Shown: piece by piece, positions 46,774-55,442 of the stretch
How positions within the stretch are numbered: position 1 is the first letter of the stretch
How the letters are laid out: every line of letters begins with the position of its first letter
The notes under the pieces: model-generated
The model's input: the letters and a program-made list of their open reading frames with translations, nothing else
Database searches by the model: none
Told to the model about the DNA's origin: nothing
Translations under genes and position numbers: made by a program
NCBI GenBank assembly: GCA_963715055.1
Contig: CAVQRB010000001.1
Span: forward strand, 434,001-498,000
Source: CAVQRB01 sp963715055
GTDB lineage: Bacteria > Pseudomonadota > Alphaproteobacteria > Rhodobacterales > Rhodobacteraceae
Direction of reading: 5' to 3'
Length of the DNA stretch: 64,000 nt

Positions 46774-47463
46774 ATGATCAAGCTCACACCCATCCTGCTG
46801 GCCATTCTATACGGCATCGCGATGTACCGCTTCTCGGCGTGGCGGACCGCCAAAGAGCTTGACCAGAAATCGATCGAGCTTGCCGACCCGATGCTCAAGG
46901 TGATGACCGACCAGATGGCAAAGGCGCTCGATCTGCCAAAGATCCGCGTTCACATCTATGAAATCAACCCGGTCAACGGGCTTGCCGCTCCCGACGGTCG
47001 CATCTTCATCACGCGGGGCTTTTACAACAAGTTCCGCGCGGGCGAAGTGAGTGCGGCGGAAATGGCCAGCGTGATTGCCCATGAGTTGGGGCATGTGGCG
47101 TTGGGACACTCGCGCCGCCGGATGATTGATTTTTCGGGCCAGAACGCGCTGCGCACGGCACTTGCTATGATCATCGGGCGGTTTCTACCCGGCGTCGGCA
47201 TCTGGGTGGCCGGGATGATTACCTCGCTTCTGGCCGCGCGCCTGTCGCGGGCCGATGAGTATGAGGCAGACGCCTATGCGGCCGCCCTGCTGAGCAAGGC
47301 GGGCATCGGTGTGGGTCCACAGATCAGCCTTTTCGAAAAGCTCGAGGCCCTGACCCAGCAAGGCGGTGCGCCGATGCCTGCCTGGCTGCTCAGCCATCCG
47401 AAGACCGCGGACCGGATCGCGGCCTTGCGGGCACTGGAGACGAAATGGGTCACAAAGACCTGA
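46774..47463 (+). CDS. M48 family zinc metalloprotease
   Basis: A 229-residue protease of the Ste24/HtpX clan. One N-terminal membrane span (about residues 3-20) is followed by the catalytic domain. The zinc motif HELGH is at residues 103-107, with the third ligand glutamate in RADEYEADAYA. The start is taken as ATG 46774, two codons after a TTG. It follows the VWA gene by 99 bases on the same strand, so it may be part of the series. It is convergent with the PIN gene. Confidence 0.92.
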   Translation: MIKLTPILLAILYGIAMYRFSAWRTAKELDQKSIELADPMLKVMTDQMAKALDLPKIRVHIYEINPVNGLAAPDGRIFITRGFYNKFRAGEVSAAEMASVIAHELGHVALGHSRRRMIDFSGQNALRTALAMIIGRFLPGVGIWVAGMITSLLAARLSRADEYEADAYAAALLSKAGIGVGPQISLFEKLEALTQQGGAPMPAWLLSHPKTADRIAALRALETKWVTKT

Positions 47464-47464
47464 G

Positions 47465-48007
47465 CTAGGTGCCGAGGGCTTTCGCAAGCCTCGGCAAGCG
47501 CGCCTTTTTCAGAAGGCTGCGGATCTCCCAGGATTGACCCGACAACTCGCGCGCCTGATTCAGAACGCGATCCGCCACGCGCTGCATGGCGTCCGGCTGC
47601 TCGAGCCAGAGGCCAAAGAGAAAGCTGTCGGGATCAACCCTGTCCAGCCCCTCCTCTTGCAAGAGGCCGCGCGGAAAATCCTTCGCATTCAAGGTCATGA
47701 TCGCATCTGCCGAGGAGGATACAGCCGCCGCCAGCACGTGGATGTCATTCGCGTCCGGCAACCAGAGGCGTGCCTCGATGCCGCTCATGGCGGGGATCTC
47801 TGCATCAGGCCATTGGCTCCGCAACAGGGCGATTTCGCCACGCGCCTGTGCCGCGCCCACCGGCCCGAGCTTTACGGCAGCGCGGGCCCATTCCTCGAGG
47901 ATGCGCTGTGTCCAGAGGGGGCGAAACGCCCCGAAGTCCGCAGCCCCGACCACCATTTCCCGCATAACCGTCGGATAGAGCACACAGGCGTCGATGACGA
48001 TCTTCAT
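47465..48007 (-). CDS. PIN domain protein without an adjacent antitoxin
   Basis: A 180-residue PIN-fold nuclease-like protein. The core acidic residues are in IVIDACVLYP (D6), ILEEWARA and DANDIHVLAAAV, with a later MTLNAKDF that fits the fourth position. PIN proteins cleave RNA and often pair with antitoxins. No short antitoxin gene lies on either side: the neighbours are an M48 protease and a methyltransferase. It starts three bases after the methyltransferase stop, so is probably cotranscribed with it. Confidence 0.85.
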   Translation of the reverse strand: MKIVIDACVLYPTVMREMVVGAADFGAFRPLWTQRILEEWARAAVKLGPVGAAQARGEIALLRSQWPDAEIPAMSGIEARLWLPDANDIHVLAAAVSSSADAIMTLNAKDFPRGLLQEEGLDRVDPDSFLFGLWLEQPDAMQRVADRVLNQARELSGQSWEIRSLLKKARLPRLAKALGT

Positions 48008-48010
48008 CAG

Positions 48011-49234
48011 TCAGAGGCGAAAGAAGACGGACTTCAGATAACCGCTCTCGGCAAGCTGCGGCAGTTGCGGATGATCGGGTCCGGCAAAGCCGGTGTGGAT
48101 CAGAATGGGCCGTCGCCCGGCGCGCCCGATGCCGCGTGCGGAGGCATTGCGAAAGCTTGCAAGATCAACCGCATGGGAACAGGAGCAAAGACCCAGGATG
48201 CCGTTTTCGGCAACCAGCGGGGCGGCAAGCCGCGCGACCCGTTCATAGGCGCGCAGCCCTGCCTCCAGCGCCTGACGGCTCGGGGCGAAGGCGGGCGGGT
48301 CGCAGATCACCACGTCGAATTGCGCCTCTTCATCGGCGAGCGCTGCAAGGACGTCGAAAGCGTCGCCCTGGCGCGCGGAAAACCGCTCCGCAACACCGCT
48401 GGCAGCCGCCCCCGCCACTGCCAGATCGAGCGCGGGGCGCGAGCCATCTACCGCGAGTGCCGATGCCGCGCCGCCCGCAAGGCAGGCCAGCGAAAAGCCC
48501 CCCACATGCGAGAAAACATCGAGCACCCGTGCGCCATGCGACAGGCTTGCCGCGAAAGCGTGGTTGCCGCGCTGGTCGAAATAAAGGCCGGTTTTCTGGC
48601 CGCCGGTGAGATCCGCGAGGTAGGTCGCACCGTTCATCGGCACGCGAACGGGGGCTTCGGGCGCCCTGCCTGCAAGGACCGCGCTCACATCGTCGAGCCC
48701 TTCCAGCGCGCGGGTGCGACCGGAGGCGTTCTTGAGGACAGTCCCGACCCCCGTCACCTCGATCAAGGCTTCGACGAGTTGGGGAAGGCAGGCCTCCGCC
48801 CAGGCGGCGTTCGGTTGCAGAACACAGGTGTCACCGAAACGGTCGATCACAACGCCCGGCAGACCGTCGGCTTCGGCGTGGATCAAACGGTAGAACGGCT
48901 CCGCAAAAAGGCGGGTGCGCAGCGCAAGCGCCCGACGGATACGGGCCGCGAACCAGGCGCTGTCGATCTGCGCTTCCGGATCCTGATCGAGCATGCGGGC
49001 AATGATCTTGGAGGTCGGGTTGACCGCCACGACGCCGAGGGGCGCGCGGTTCTCGTCCTCGAGCAGGGCAATGCTGCCGCCGCTCATCGCCTTGGTGCGT
49101 CTGTCGGTGACCAGTTCGTTGGCGTAGATCCAGGGAAACCCGTGGCGAATGGCCCGCGCATTGGTTTTCGGGCGCAGGCGTACCTTCGGCAGGTCGGATG
49201 GGGGTGTGGTCGATGTCAAAGAGGGCGCTGTCAT
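48011..49234 (-). CDS. RlmI-like class I SAM-dependent methyltransferase
   Basis: A 407-residue RNA methyltransferase of the RlmI/YccW type. It opens with a PUA-like segment (residues 10-90, RLRPKTNARAIRHGFPWIY) followed by the methyltransferase fold: SAM loop VLDVFSHVGGFSL, and the catalytic DVVICDPPAFAPS motif (target cytosine C5 methylation in 23S rRNA for RlmI). Its exact target position is not visible. It is transcribed away from the lipoprotein gene with about 56 bases between; the PIN gene follows. Confidence 0.9.
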   Translation of the reverse strand: MTAPSLTSTTPPSDLPKVRLRPKTNARAIRHGFPWIYANELVTDRRTKAMSGGSIALLEDENRAPLGVVAVNPTSKIIARMLDQDPEAQIDSAWFAARIRRALALRTRLFAEPFYRLIHAEADGLPGVVIDRFGDTCVLQPNAAWAEACLPQLVEALIEVTGVGTVLKNASGRTRALEGLDDVSAVLAGRAPEAPVRVPMNGATYLADLTGGQKTGLYFDQRGNHAFAASLSHGARVLDVFSHVGGFSLACLAGGAASALAVDGSRPALDLAVAGAAASGVAERFSARQGDAFDVLAALADEEAQFDVVICDPPAFAPSRQALEAGLRAYERVARLAAPLVAENGILGLCSCSHAVDLASFRNASARGIGRAGRRPILIHTGFAGPDHPQLPQLAESGYLKSVFFRL

Positions 49235-49290
49235 AGCGCCCTCCTCTAGTGCTTTCCGTGAGCCGATGAAAGGCCGGAAATGAAACTGCC

Positions 49291-49947
49291 TTAGCGGAAG
49301 AAACCCAGTTTCACATCCTGGAAGCCTTCGGGCTGGGTCAGTTCGGTCCTGATCATCTGGGCCAGATGGTTGGTGATGCTGACTTTCTGTGTCAGGCCGC
49401 GGCTTTCTTCCTCGATCGCACGCTGGCCGCCGTGGCCGACGAGATCCGCCTGCACCTTGCGCGGTTGCTTCAGCAGAAGCCCGGTTTCGGCGCTGCGCAT
49501 CGAGAGAATGAACTCTATCTCATGCACACCACCCACCGAATAGCGGGTCTTCTCGGTCAGCGCGTGAAAACGCGTCACCTCGATGTCCAGAACGACCGGA
49601 ACGCTGCCATTGACGCCATTCGCGCCGCGCGCCAACGCCTCCTCGAAGATCGCCTTGACCTGCGCATGACGGTCGCCGGGCAGATCGCCACGCCAGACGA
49701 TGTCGCCGCGCGGCTTGTAGCTATTCGCCTCCGAGACCTGCAATGTGCGCGGGACAATGACGTTGATCTGGGCAACCCGGTAGTCGGCATCCGCAGCCTC
49801 GAATACCGCGCCGGTCTGCGCGAAGTTCACCGATGTACCCTCGGCGCCTTGGGCAAAGGGCGCGTTGCGGCTCGGGGTGTCAATACTGGCGCAGCCCGCG
49901 AGGGTTACTGCCGTGACAAGGGCCGCGATTAGTTTCAATGCTTTCAT
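49291..49947 (-). CDS. Lipoprotein of unknown family
   Basis: A 218-residue lipoprotein. The N-terminal signal has a lipobox-like LAGC with the cysteine at residue 19. The mature part is a mixed alpha/beta domain with beta segments YRVAQINVIVPRTLQV and VVLDIEVTRFHALTEK, and ends KLGFFR. AGGAG precedes the ATG. A perfect CtrA-type box lies 101-115 bases upstream, so cell-cycle control is plausible. I do not recognise a named function. Confidence 0.8.
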   Translation of the reverse strand: MKALKLIAALVTAVTLAGCASIDTPSRNAPFAQGAEGTSVNFAQTGAVFEAADADYRVAQINVIVPRTLQVSEANSYKPRGDIVWRGDLPGDRHAQVKAIFEEALARGANGVNGSVPVVLDIEVTRFHALTEKTRYSVGGVHEIEFILSMRSAETGLLLKQPRKVQADLVGHGGQRAIEEESRGLTQKVSITNHLAQMIRTELTQPEGFQDVKLGFFR

Positions 49948-50047
49948 TTTTGCTCTCCTGATCGGAGTGCCTTCTGCACGCCTGCGTCTTTATTCCCGAG
50001 CAGATTTAAATAAGAATACGGGCGTAATTGTGACGAATTTTAGGAAA

Positions 50048-50062
50048 TTAACACAAGGTTAA
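50048..50062 (-). promoter_or_regulatory. CtrA-type box TTAA-N7-TTAA
   Basis: A perfect TTAA-CACAAGG-TTAA match to the full CtrA consensus (TTAA, seven bases, TTAA). It lies 101-115 bases upstream of the lipoprotein start on the minus strand, with nothing else to explain it. CtrA regulates the cell cycle and motility in alphaproteobacteria. Confidence 0.5.
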
Positions 50063-50090
50063 TGCAGTGTCGCAACTCGATGAAGTTGCT

Positions 50091-50363
50091 TCAGTTTCTT
50101 GGCCGTGAACGCCAGCCGCCCCGGCGGCGTGGCGCGGCGAGCCCGGTCAGCCCTTCGGTCATGACCTGCGTCATAGGGTGGTCGGGATGATCGCCGCCGT
50201 AGCGCTCGATCAGACGTTTGAGCGCCTGACCGGTGTCATTTTCGATCGGCAGGCTCAGCGCCCAGTCCAGAAAGATCGTGCGGCATTCGCTCTTGGTGAT
50301 GCCGTCGATCTGGTAGGATTCGTAGATCAATCCTTTTGGATCAAGCGCGTCACCCTTCTTCAT
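50091..50363 (-). CDS. Small hypothetical protein after glnE (90 aa)
   Basis: A 90-residue frame that starts in the ATGA overlap with the glnE stop, so its translation is coupled to glnE. It begins MKKGDALDPKGLIYESYQ and ends with a basic tail (PRRRGGWRSRPRN). The middle has a predicted helical stretch around IFLDWALSLP and TGQALKRLIERYG. I recall similar small proteins beside glnE in Rhodobacterales, but no function is known to me. Confidence 0.72.
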   Translation of the reverse strand: MKKGDALDPKGLIYESYQIDGITKSECRTIFLDWALSLPIENDTGQALKRLIERYGGDHPDHPMTQVMTEGLTGLAAPRRRGGWRSRPRN

Positions 50364-53149
50364 TCCTGCACCTCCGCGGGAACGTGAGGCGCAAGTGCCG
50401 CCGAAATAACCTCATCCACCTGAAGATAGCTTTCCGAAAGGCGGTTTTCGAGGGAGTGCATTGTTTCCTCTTCCAGAGTGCGCAGCAGGAAGGCGCGGCC
50501 CGATGGCCCGACCTCATCCGCGTCGAGCGGTTTTTCGGACAAGAGCCGCACCGCCATGTGAACGGCGGTATAGAAACGGTTGGCCTGCGTCAGGACATGC
50601 GCTTGCGATTGCCCGAGCAACCCGGCCTCCACCGCCGCGCGCAAGCCGCTTTCGGTGCCCGCCTCCGGATCGCCGAGGACCAGCGATCCGGCCTGTGCCA
50701 CAAGTTCGATGTCCTGCAAGCGGCCCGGCCCGATCTTCACCTCCCAGAGGTTCGCAGGCGTCTTCGCGGCACTGATCCGCGCCCGCATATCGGCGACTTC
50801 GGCAGCGACCTCCCCAAGAACATGCGGCCGTGCAAGCAGTCTCTGGCGGAAGGCCTCGACATCCGCCGCCAGATCCTCCGGACCGGCGACTACCTGCGCC
50901 CGTGTAAGTGCCAGATGTTCCCAGACCCAGGCCTCTTCGGTCTGATAACTCTGAAAGGCGGCCCAGCTGGTGGCGACCGGTCCCTGGTTTCCGGAAGGGC
51001 GCAGACGCATGTCCACTTCGTAGAGCCTGCCCTGCGCCATGGGTGCGGTCAGCGCCGTGATCAGCGCCTGCGTCAGGCGCGCATAGTAGAGCCGTGCAGG
51101 CAGCGGTTTCGCGCCTTTGGAGGTCTCGACTTCAAGCGGGTCATAGATGACGATCAGGTCGAGGTCCGATGCCGCGTTGAGCGCCCCTGCCCCGAGCGAC
51201 CCCATGCCCAGAACGATGGCCCCGCGCCCCGGCGGCGGTCCGTGGCGTTCGGCGAAAGTCTCGGTCACCAGCGGCCAGAGAACGCGCAGCACCGCGTGGG
51301 CTATATCGGCATATTGTCTTGCCGCTTCCTGAGGGCCGGACAGGCCCCGCAGCAGATGCACACCAACCCGAAAATGCCATTCCTTGCACCACCGCCGCGC
51401 GGCGTCGAGTTTTGCCTCGTAGTCGCGCTCCCGCCCCAGCCGGGTCTGGAGGGCTTCGGCCACGCCGTCCCGCCCCGGCCAGTCGCTGAAGAAGTCTCCC
51501 GCGATCACCGCATCGAAGACGCCCGCGTTGCGCGACAGATGCTGTGCCAGCGCCGTCGATGTGCCGGTGATGTCGAGGAGCAGATCGGTCAGCTGCGGAT
51601 TGGCCTCGAGCAGCGAGAAAAGCTGCACCCCTGCGGGCAGGCCTGCGAGGAACCCGTCGAAAGCGGCGAGCGCCTCCTCGGGTTTGCTCGATTGCGCAAG
51701 GCGCGCAAGCAGGTCCGGTTGCAACCGCTTGAAGAGACTGCGGCTGCGTTCGCTGCGCAGCGCGGGATAGCTGAGCCAGCGTGTCATCATGTCCGGATCG
51801 AGCGCTGCCGGCGCGGGCTTTTCCGGCCGGGATGGGGCAAAGAACCCTTCGGTCAACTCGTGCACCGCGGCGAGGCGCTCTTTCAGCTCCGCCTCCAGCT
51901 CCGGTACGTCGCGGTCCATCATGGCGGCGAGCCGCGCGAACCCTTCGGAGGAGGTCGGCAGGCTGTGGGTCTGGGCGTCCTGCACCATCTGCAGCCGGTG
52001 CTCAACCGTGCGGTGAAAGACATAGTGATCGGCCAGGGCCTCGGCGGCATCCGGCGGCACCCAGCCCTTCTGGGCCAGCACTTGCAATCCCGGCACCGTG
52101 CCGCGACAGCGCAGGTCGGGGTCCCTGCCCCCCGCGATGAGTTGGCGGGTCTGGGTGAAGAATTCGATCTCGCGGATGCCGCCGCGCCCGAGTTTCATGT
52201 TGTGCCCGGCGAGGTTCATCGGCCCGCCCAGCCCCTTGTGCTCACGGATCGCCAGACGCATGTCGTGGGCGTCTTGTATGGCCGCGAAATCGAGATGCCT
52301 GCGCCAGACGAAGGGCGTGAGCTCCCGCAGGAAACGCGCGCCGGCGGTCTGGTCGCCTGCCGCGACCCGCGCCTTGATGTAGGCTGCCCGTTCCCAGGTG
52401 CGCCCCAGGCTTTCGTAGTAGCGCTCCGCGGCCTCCATCGCCATGCAGACCGGCGTGACGGCGGGATCGGGGCGCAGGCGAAGATCGGTGCGAAACACAT
52501 AGCCTTCGGCGGTCATCTCACTGAGCGTCCCGCACATGGCGCGGGTGGCACGCACGAAACCCGCGCGCGCCTCGTGATAGTCTTCCGGCGCAAAGCGGGT
52601 TTCATCGAAGAGGCAAATGAGATCGATATCGGAGGAGTAGTTCAACTCCCCCGCCCCCATCTTGCCCATCGCCAGCACGCACATGCCCGCCGCGTCCGCG
52701 ATGTTCTCCTCGCCCATGCCGGGCAGCCTGCCACGCTTGATCTGCGCCGCGATGCCCGCACACAGGGCGGACTGGCAGGCGGTATCCGCAAAGTCGCTCA
52801 GCGTTGCGGTAACTTTTTCGAGCGGCCAGGCGTCGGCGAGATCGGCGAGGGCGACGACCAGTGCGATCCGCCGTTTGGCACGCCGCAAGGCGGTCCCGAG
52901 ATCTGCCGTCTCCCAGTCCGCGGCGTCGCTCAATACCTGTTTCATCGCCGCGTCCGGCTCGTCCAGCGCCCCTGGCAGCCATTCCGCTTCCTTGGCGATC
53001 AGCCCGGCGAGATAGGGGCTGCACCCCGCAGCGCCGCGGATCAGGTCCGCCGAAACGCCGTCGAGTTCGGGCAGAAGATCAAGCGCTTCTCGCCCGCGTT
53101 CGGCATCGAAGGGGCGCGGGATGCGCGTTGTCAGATCAGCGAGGGTCAT
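50360..53149 (-). CDS. glnE: Bifunctional glutamine synthetase adenylyltransferase/deadenylase (GlnE)
   Basis: A 929-residue enzyme that adds or removes AMP from glutamine synthetase under nitrogen control with PII. The two nucleotidyltransferase domains have their acidic motifs: YSSDIDLICLFDE (about residue 215) in the N-terminal half and AASDLDLIVIYD in the C-terminal half. Family blocks GRGGIREIEFF and LGKLQD-type segments are visible. The length is normal. No glnA or glnB is in the window. Confidence 0.96.
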   Translation of the reverse strand: MTLADLTTRIPRPFDAERGREALDLLPELDGVSADLIRGAAGCSPYLAGLIAKEAEWLPGALDEPDAAMKQVLSDAADWETADLGTALRRAKRRIALVVALADLADAWPLEKVTATLSDFADTACQSALCAGIAAQIKRGRLPGMGEENIADAAGMCVLAMGKMGAGELNYSSDIDLICLFDETRFAPEDYHEARAGFVRATRAMCGTLSEMTAEGYVFRTDLRLRPDPAVTPVCMAMEAAERYYESLGRTWERAAYIKARVAAGDQTAGARFLRELTPFVWRRHLDFAAIQDAHDMRLAIREHKGLGGPMNLAGHNMKLGRGGIREIEFFTQTRQLIAGGRDPDLRCRGTVPGLQVLAQKGWVPPDAAEALADHYVFHRTVEHRLQMVQDAQTHSLPTSSEGFARLAAMMDRDVPELEAELKERLAAVHELTEGFFAPSRPEKPAPAALDPDMMTRWLSYPALRSERSRSLFKRLQPDLLARLAQSSKPEEALAAFDGFLAGLPAGVQLFSLLEANPQLTDLLLDITGTSTALAQHLSRNAGVFDAVIAGDFFSDWPGRDGVAEALQTRLGRERDYEAKLDAARRWCKEWHFRVGVHLLRGLSGPQEAARQYADIAHAVLRVLWPLVTETFAERHGPPPGRGAIVLGMGSLGAGALNAASDLDLIVIYDPLEVETSKGAKPLPARLYYARLTQALITALTAPMAQGRLYEVDMRLRPSGNQGPVATSWAAFQSYQTEEAWVWEHLALTRAQVVAGPEDLAADVEAFRQRLLARPHVLGEVAAEVADMRARISAAKTPANLWEVKIGPGRLQDIELVAQAGSLVLGDPEAGTESGLRAAVEAGLLGQSQAHVLTQANRFYTAVHMAVRLLSEKPLDADEVGPSGRAFLLRTLEEETMHSLENRLSESYLQVDEVISAALAPHVPAEVQE

Positions 53150-53299
53150 GGGCCAGCATTCACCGCTGGCACAGGAGAGGTCAATGGGGTGTTGGCGCTA
53201 TTTGATGCGACCCCGCCGGTCAGCTCCTTCGGTCAACTTGGCAGCGCAAGCATCCAGTCGCAGATCTCAACCGATTGATTTCTCTCGCCGTTTCGAAAA

Positions 53300-53318
53300 A
53301 TGTAAAAAACATTCACAT
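53300..53318 (+). promoter_or_regulatory. Operator-like inverted repeat, copy A
   Basis: ATGTAAA-AAACA-TTCACAT, an imperfect seven-base inverted repeat sharing ACATTCACAT with copy B 58 bases downstream. It lies about 105 bases upstream of the DUF2852 start and before a TTGCAC that could be a -35 hexamer. Confidence 0.4.
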
Positions 53319-53357
53319 CACCTCTTGCACAATCCGCCGGACGACCCGATCTATAAC

Positions 53358-53376
53358 ATGTGAACGACATTCACAT
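53358..53376 (+). promoter_or_regulatory. Operator-like inverted repeat, copy B
   Basis: ATGTGAA-CGACA-TTCACAT, a perfect seven-base inverted repeat with a five-base spacer, 46 bases upstream of the DUF2852 start and just after TATAAC. Together with copy A it flanks the likely promoter, typical of repressor or activator sites. Confidence 0.5.
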
Positions 53377-53422
53377 CCCGGCTGACCCGAGGATCCCGCA
53401 ACGCAACGGAAAGGCACGAAAG

Positions 53423-53839
53423 ATGACCACACTGACCCAAACCCACCCGATGACCGACCGTCCGGGCTGGTTCACACGGGCCGAGACCTGGCTCGACGCC
53501 AAAGGCAAAGGCGCATGGATCGCCGCGATGGTACTCGGCTTCGTCTTCTTCTGGCCCGTCGGTCTCGCCCTTCTCTTCTACATGATCTGGAGCAAACGCA
53601 TGTTCACATCCTGCACCCGCAAGTCCGACGCCATGCGCAGAGGCATGACCGCCATGCGACCCAGCGGCAACTCTGCCTTCGACGCCTACAAGTCCGACAC
53701 GCTGCGCCGCCTCGAAGAAGAGCAGCATCAATTCGAGGCATTTCTCGAGCGTCTGCGCGATGCCAAGGACAAGGCGGAGTTCGACCAGTTCATGAAGGAC
53801 CGCGCGAGCAAGGCTGACAATGGCACAGCCGAGGCCTGA
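53423..53839 (+). CDS. DUF2852 domain membrane protein
   Basis: A 138-residue protein of the DUF2852 family. One hydrophobic segment spans about residues 30-55 (WIAAMVLGFVFFWPVGLALLFYM), then a charged helical tail with RRLEEEQHQFEAFLERLRDA, which could form a coiled coil. A purine-rich GAAAG lies before the ATG at 53423; the ORF extends to 53360. Function is unknown. Upstream are two operator-like repeats. The frame ends before the RDD gene. Confidence 0.82.
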   Translation: MTTLTQTHPMTDRPGWFTRAETWLDAKGKGAWIAAMVLGFVFFWPVGLALLFYMIWSKRMFTSCTRKSDAMRRGMTAMRPSGNSAFDAYKSDTLRRLEEEQHQFEAFLERLRDAKDKAEFDQFMKDRASKADNGTAEA

Positions 53840-53903
53840 CCTGACCGCGGGTGTCGGAACGATGTTCCGGCACCTGCCCTCTCTCTTTTGGAGATCCGCA
53901 GAG

Positions 53904-54344
53904 ATGTTCGCCCTTCCAGACCCGCAGATCCAACCCGATGTCTACAAGGATGTCCCGCTCAAGCGCCTGCTCGCCTGGGGGGTCGATTCCGTCCTGATCC
54001 TTCTCCTTTGCATCGTGATTCTGCCGTTCACCGCCTTCACGGGCGTATTCTTCTTTCCGCTGCTGTTTCTTGCGGTGAGCTTCGGCTACCGCGTCGTGAC
54101 CCTGGCAAACGGGTCGGCGACGCTTGGCATGCGGCTCTGCGCCATCGAGTTGCGCCGCGCCGACGGCAGCACGTTCGATGCGGGCGCGGCCTTCGCACAT
54201 ACGTTGGGCTATACCCTCAGCTGGATGCTTCCGATCTTGCAACTGATCTCCGTGGTGCTGATGGCAAGCACCGAACGCGGACAGGGCCTGAGCGACCACA
54301 TGCTCGGCACGGCCATGGTCAACCGCAGGGCTCATTTCCGCTAA
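53904..54344 (+). CDS. RDD family membrane protein
   Basis: A 146-residue RDD-type protein. The RDD motif lies around PLKRLLAWGVDSVLILLL with its R and D residues, and the other spans include the ATLGMRL block, where the loop keeps the usual G-x-R pattern. About three or four spans are predicted. The ATG at 53904 is preferred because GGAG lies ahead; an ATG at 53820 would overlap DUF2852. The role is unknown. Confidence 0.87.
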   Translation: MFALPDPQIQPDVYKDVPLKRLLAWGVDSVLILLLCIVILPFTAFTGVFFFPLLFLAVSFGYRVVTLANGSATLGMRLCAIELRRADGSTFDAGAAFAHTLGYTLSWMLPILQLISVVLMASTERGQGLSDHMLGTAMVNRRAHFR

Positions 54345-54415
54345 TCCTCGAAAACTTGCGCTTGGCGGACAGGAAACGGCTTGATATCCTTTCGCGGAGT
54401 CAGGTCTGGAAAAAC

Positions 54416-55240
54416 ATGCGGCATACGCTACCCATCGCACCACAGTTCTATGTGACGGCCCCGCAGCCGTGCCCGTATCTTGACGGCCGCATGGAACGCA
54501 AGCTGTTCACAGCGCTGCAAGGTGAGAATGCGGAGAAGCTCAACGACAGCCTGTCGCAGCAGGGCTTCCGGCGTTCGCAGAATGTGCTCTATCGTCCGTC
54601 CTGCGCGGAGTGTTCCGCATGCTTGTCGGCGCGGATCGATGTCTCCGCCTTCACGGCATCCCGCAGTCAGAAGAAGACCCTGAACCGGAATACCGATCTT
54701 GCCCGGCGAGCGACATCGCCCTGGGCCTCAGAAGAGCAATACGAGCTGTTCCGCCGCTACCTCGACAGCCGCCATGCCAATGGCGGCATGGCCGACATGG
54801 ATGTCTTCGAATTCGCCGCGATGATCGAGGAAACCCCGATCCGCAGCCGCGTCGTCGAGTATACCCACAAAGAGACCGGGGCGCTCACGGGCGTGAGCCT
54901 GACGGATGTGCTGGGCGACGGGCTCAGCATGGTCTACTCGTTTTATGCGCCGCATGTGCCGAAGCGGTCGATGGGCACCTACATGATCCTCGATCACATC
55001 GAGATCGCGCGTGAGGCAGGTCTGCCTTACGTCTATCTCGGCTATTGGGTGCCAGGCAGCCAGAAGATGGGCTACAAGGCGAAGTTTTCCGGGCTTGAGG
55101 TCTATGTGGGCGGCACCTGGCGGAAGATGACCAACCCGTCGGATTTCTCGGCCGATACCCACCCACTCTCGACCGATCCTATTGCAGAGCAGGTCGCGAA
55201 CATCCAACTGCCAGACGTGCGCCCGACAAGGGCACGCTGA
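54416..55240 (+). CDS. bpt: Bpt/Ate, aspartate/glutamate leucyltransferase
   Basis: A 274-residue aminoacyl-tRNA protein transferase of the arginyltransferase fold. Bacterial Bpt moves leucine from its tRNA to proteins starting with aspartate or glutamate, marking them for ClpAP/ClpS. Conserved blocks: CPYLDGR, FRRSQNVLYRPSC, ACLSARIDV near the N-terminus, and YVYLGYWVPGSQKMGYKAKF and GLEVYVGGTW toward the end. The ATG at 54416 gives the family length, 72 bases after the RDD stop. No clpS is in the window. Confidence 0.94.
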   Translation: MRHTLPIAPQFYVTAPQPCPYLDGRMERKLFTALQGENAEKLNDSLSQQGFRRSQNVLYRPSCAECSACLSARIDVSAFTASRSQKKTLNRNTDLARRATSPWASEEQYELFRRYLDSRHANGGMADMDVFEFAAMIEETPIRSRVVEYTHKETGALTGVSLTDVLGDGLSMVYSFYAPHVPKRSMGTYMILDHIEIAREAGLPYVYLGYWVPGSQKMGYKAKFSGLEVYVGGTWRKMTNPSDFSADTHPLSTDPIAEQVANIQLPDVRPTRAR

Positions 55241-55403
55241 ACGGCGAGGCTCGATCCGGTTCGCGCTGACTTCCCTGAAGGCAATCCAGCTTTGCACGCG
55301 CAATAAGAATGTAAGAACGCGAACCGACGAGAGGCACGCTTCGCCCTGATCTCGAGTTTCGGACGAAGACCTCCTGTCGCAGGCACTGTCGCACATCTTC
55401 GAT

Positions 55404-55427
55404 GAAAACGAGGCCCGAAGGCCTCGT
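55404..55427 (-). terminator. Rho-independent terminator of the TRAP operon
   Basis: On the minus strand, ACGAGGCC pairs perfectly with GGCCTCGT around a TTCG tetraloop, then TTTTC. It lies 16 bases after the stop of the large TRAP permease gene. It may also terminate the convergent bpt transcript. Confidence 0.85.
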
Positions 55428-55442
55428 CCTGCTGAGTGTGGA

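Noticed and set aside
47465..48007. A toxin-antitoxin pair
   Set aside because: No antitoxin-like gene is found on either side.
50336..53278. A 980-residue plus-strand open frame opposite glnE
   Set aside because: An antisense shadow of glnE with arginine- and histidine-rich composition.
53358..53376. A CRP site, TGTGA-N-TCACA
   Set aside because: The spacer is seven bases rather than the six needed for CRP, so a CRP role is not supported.
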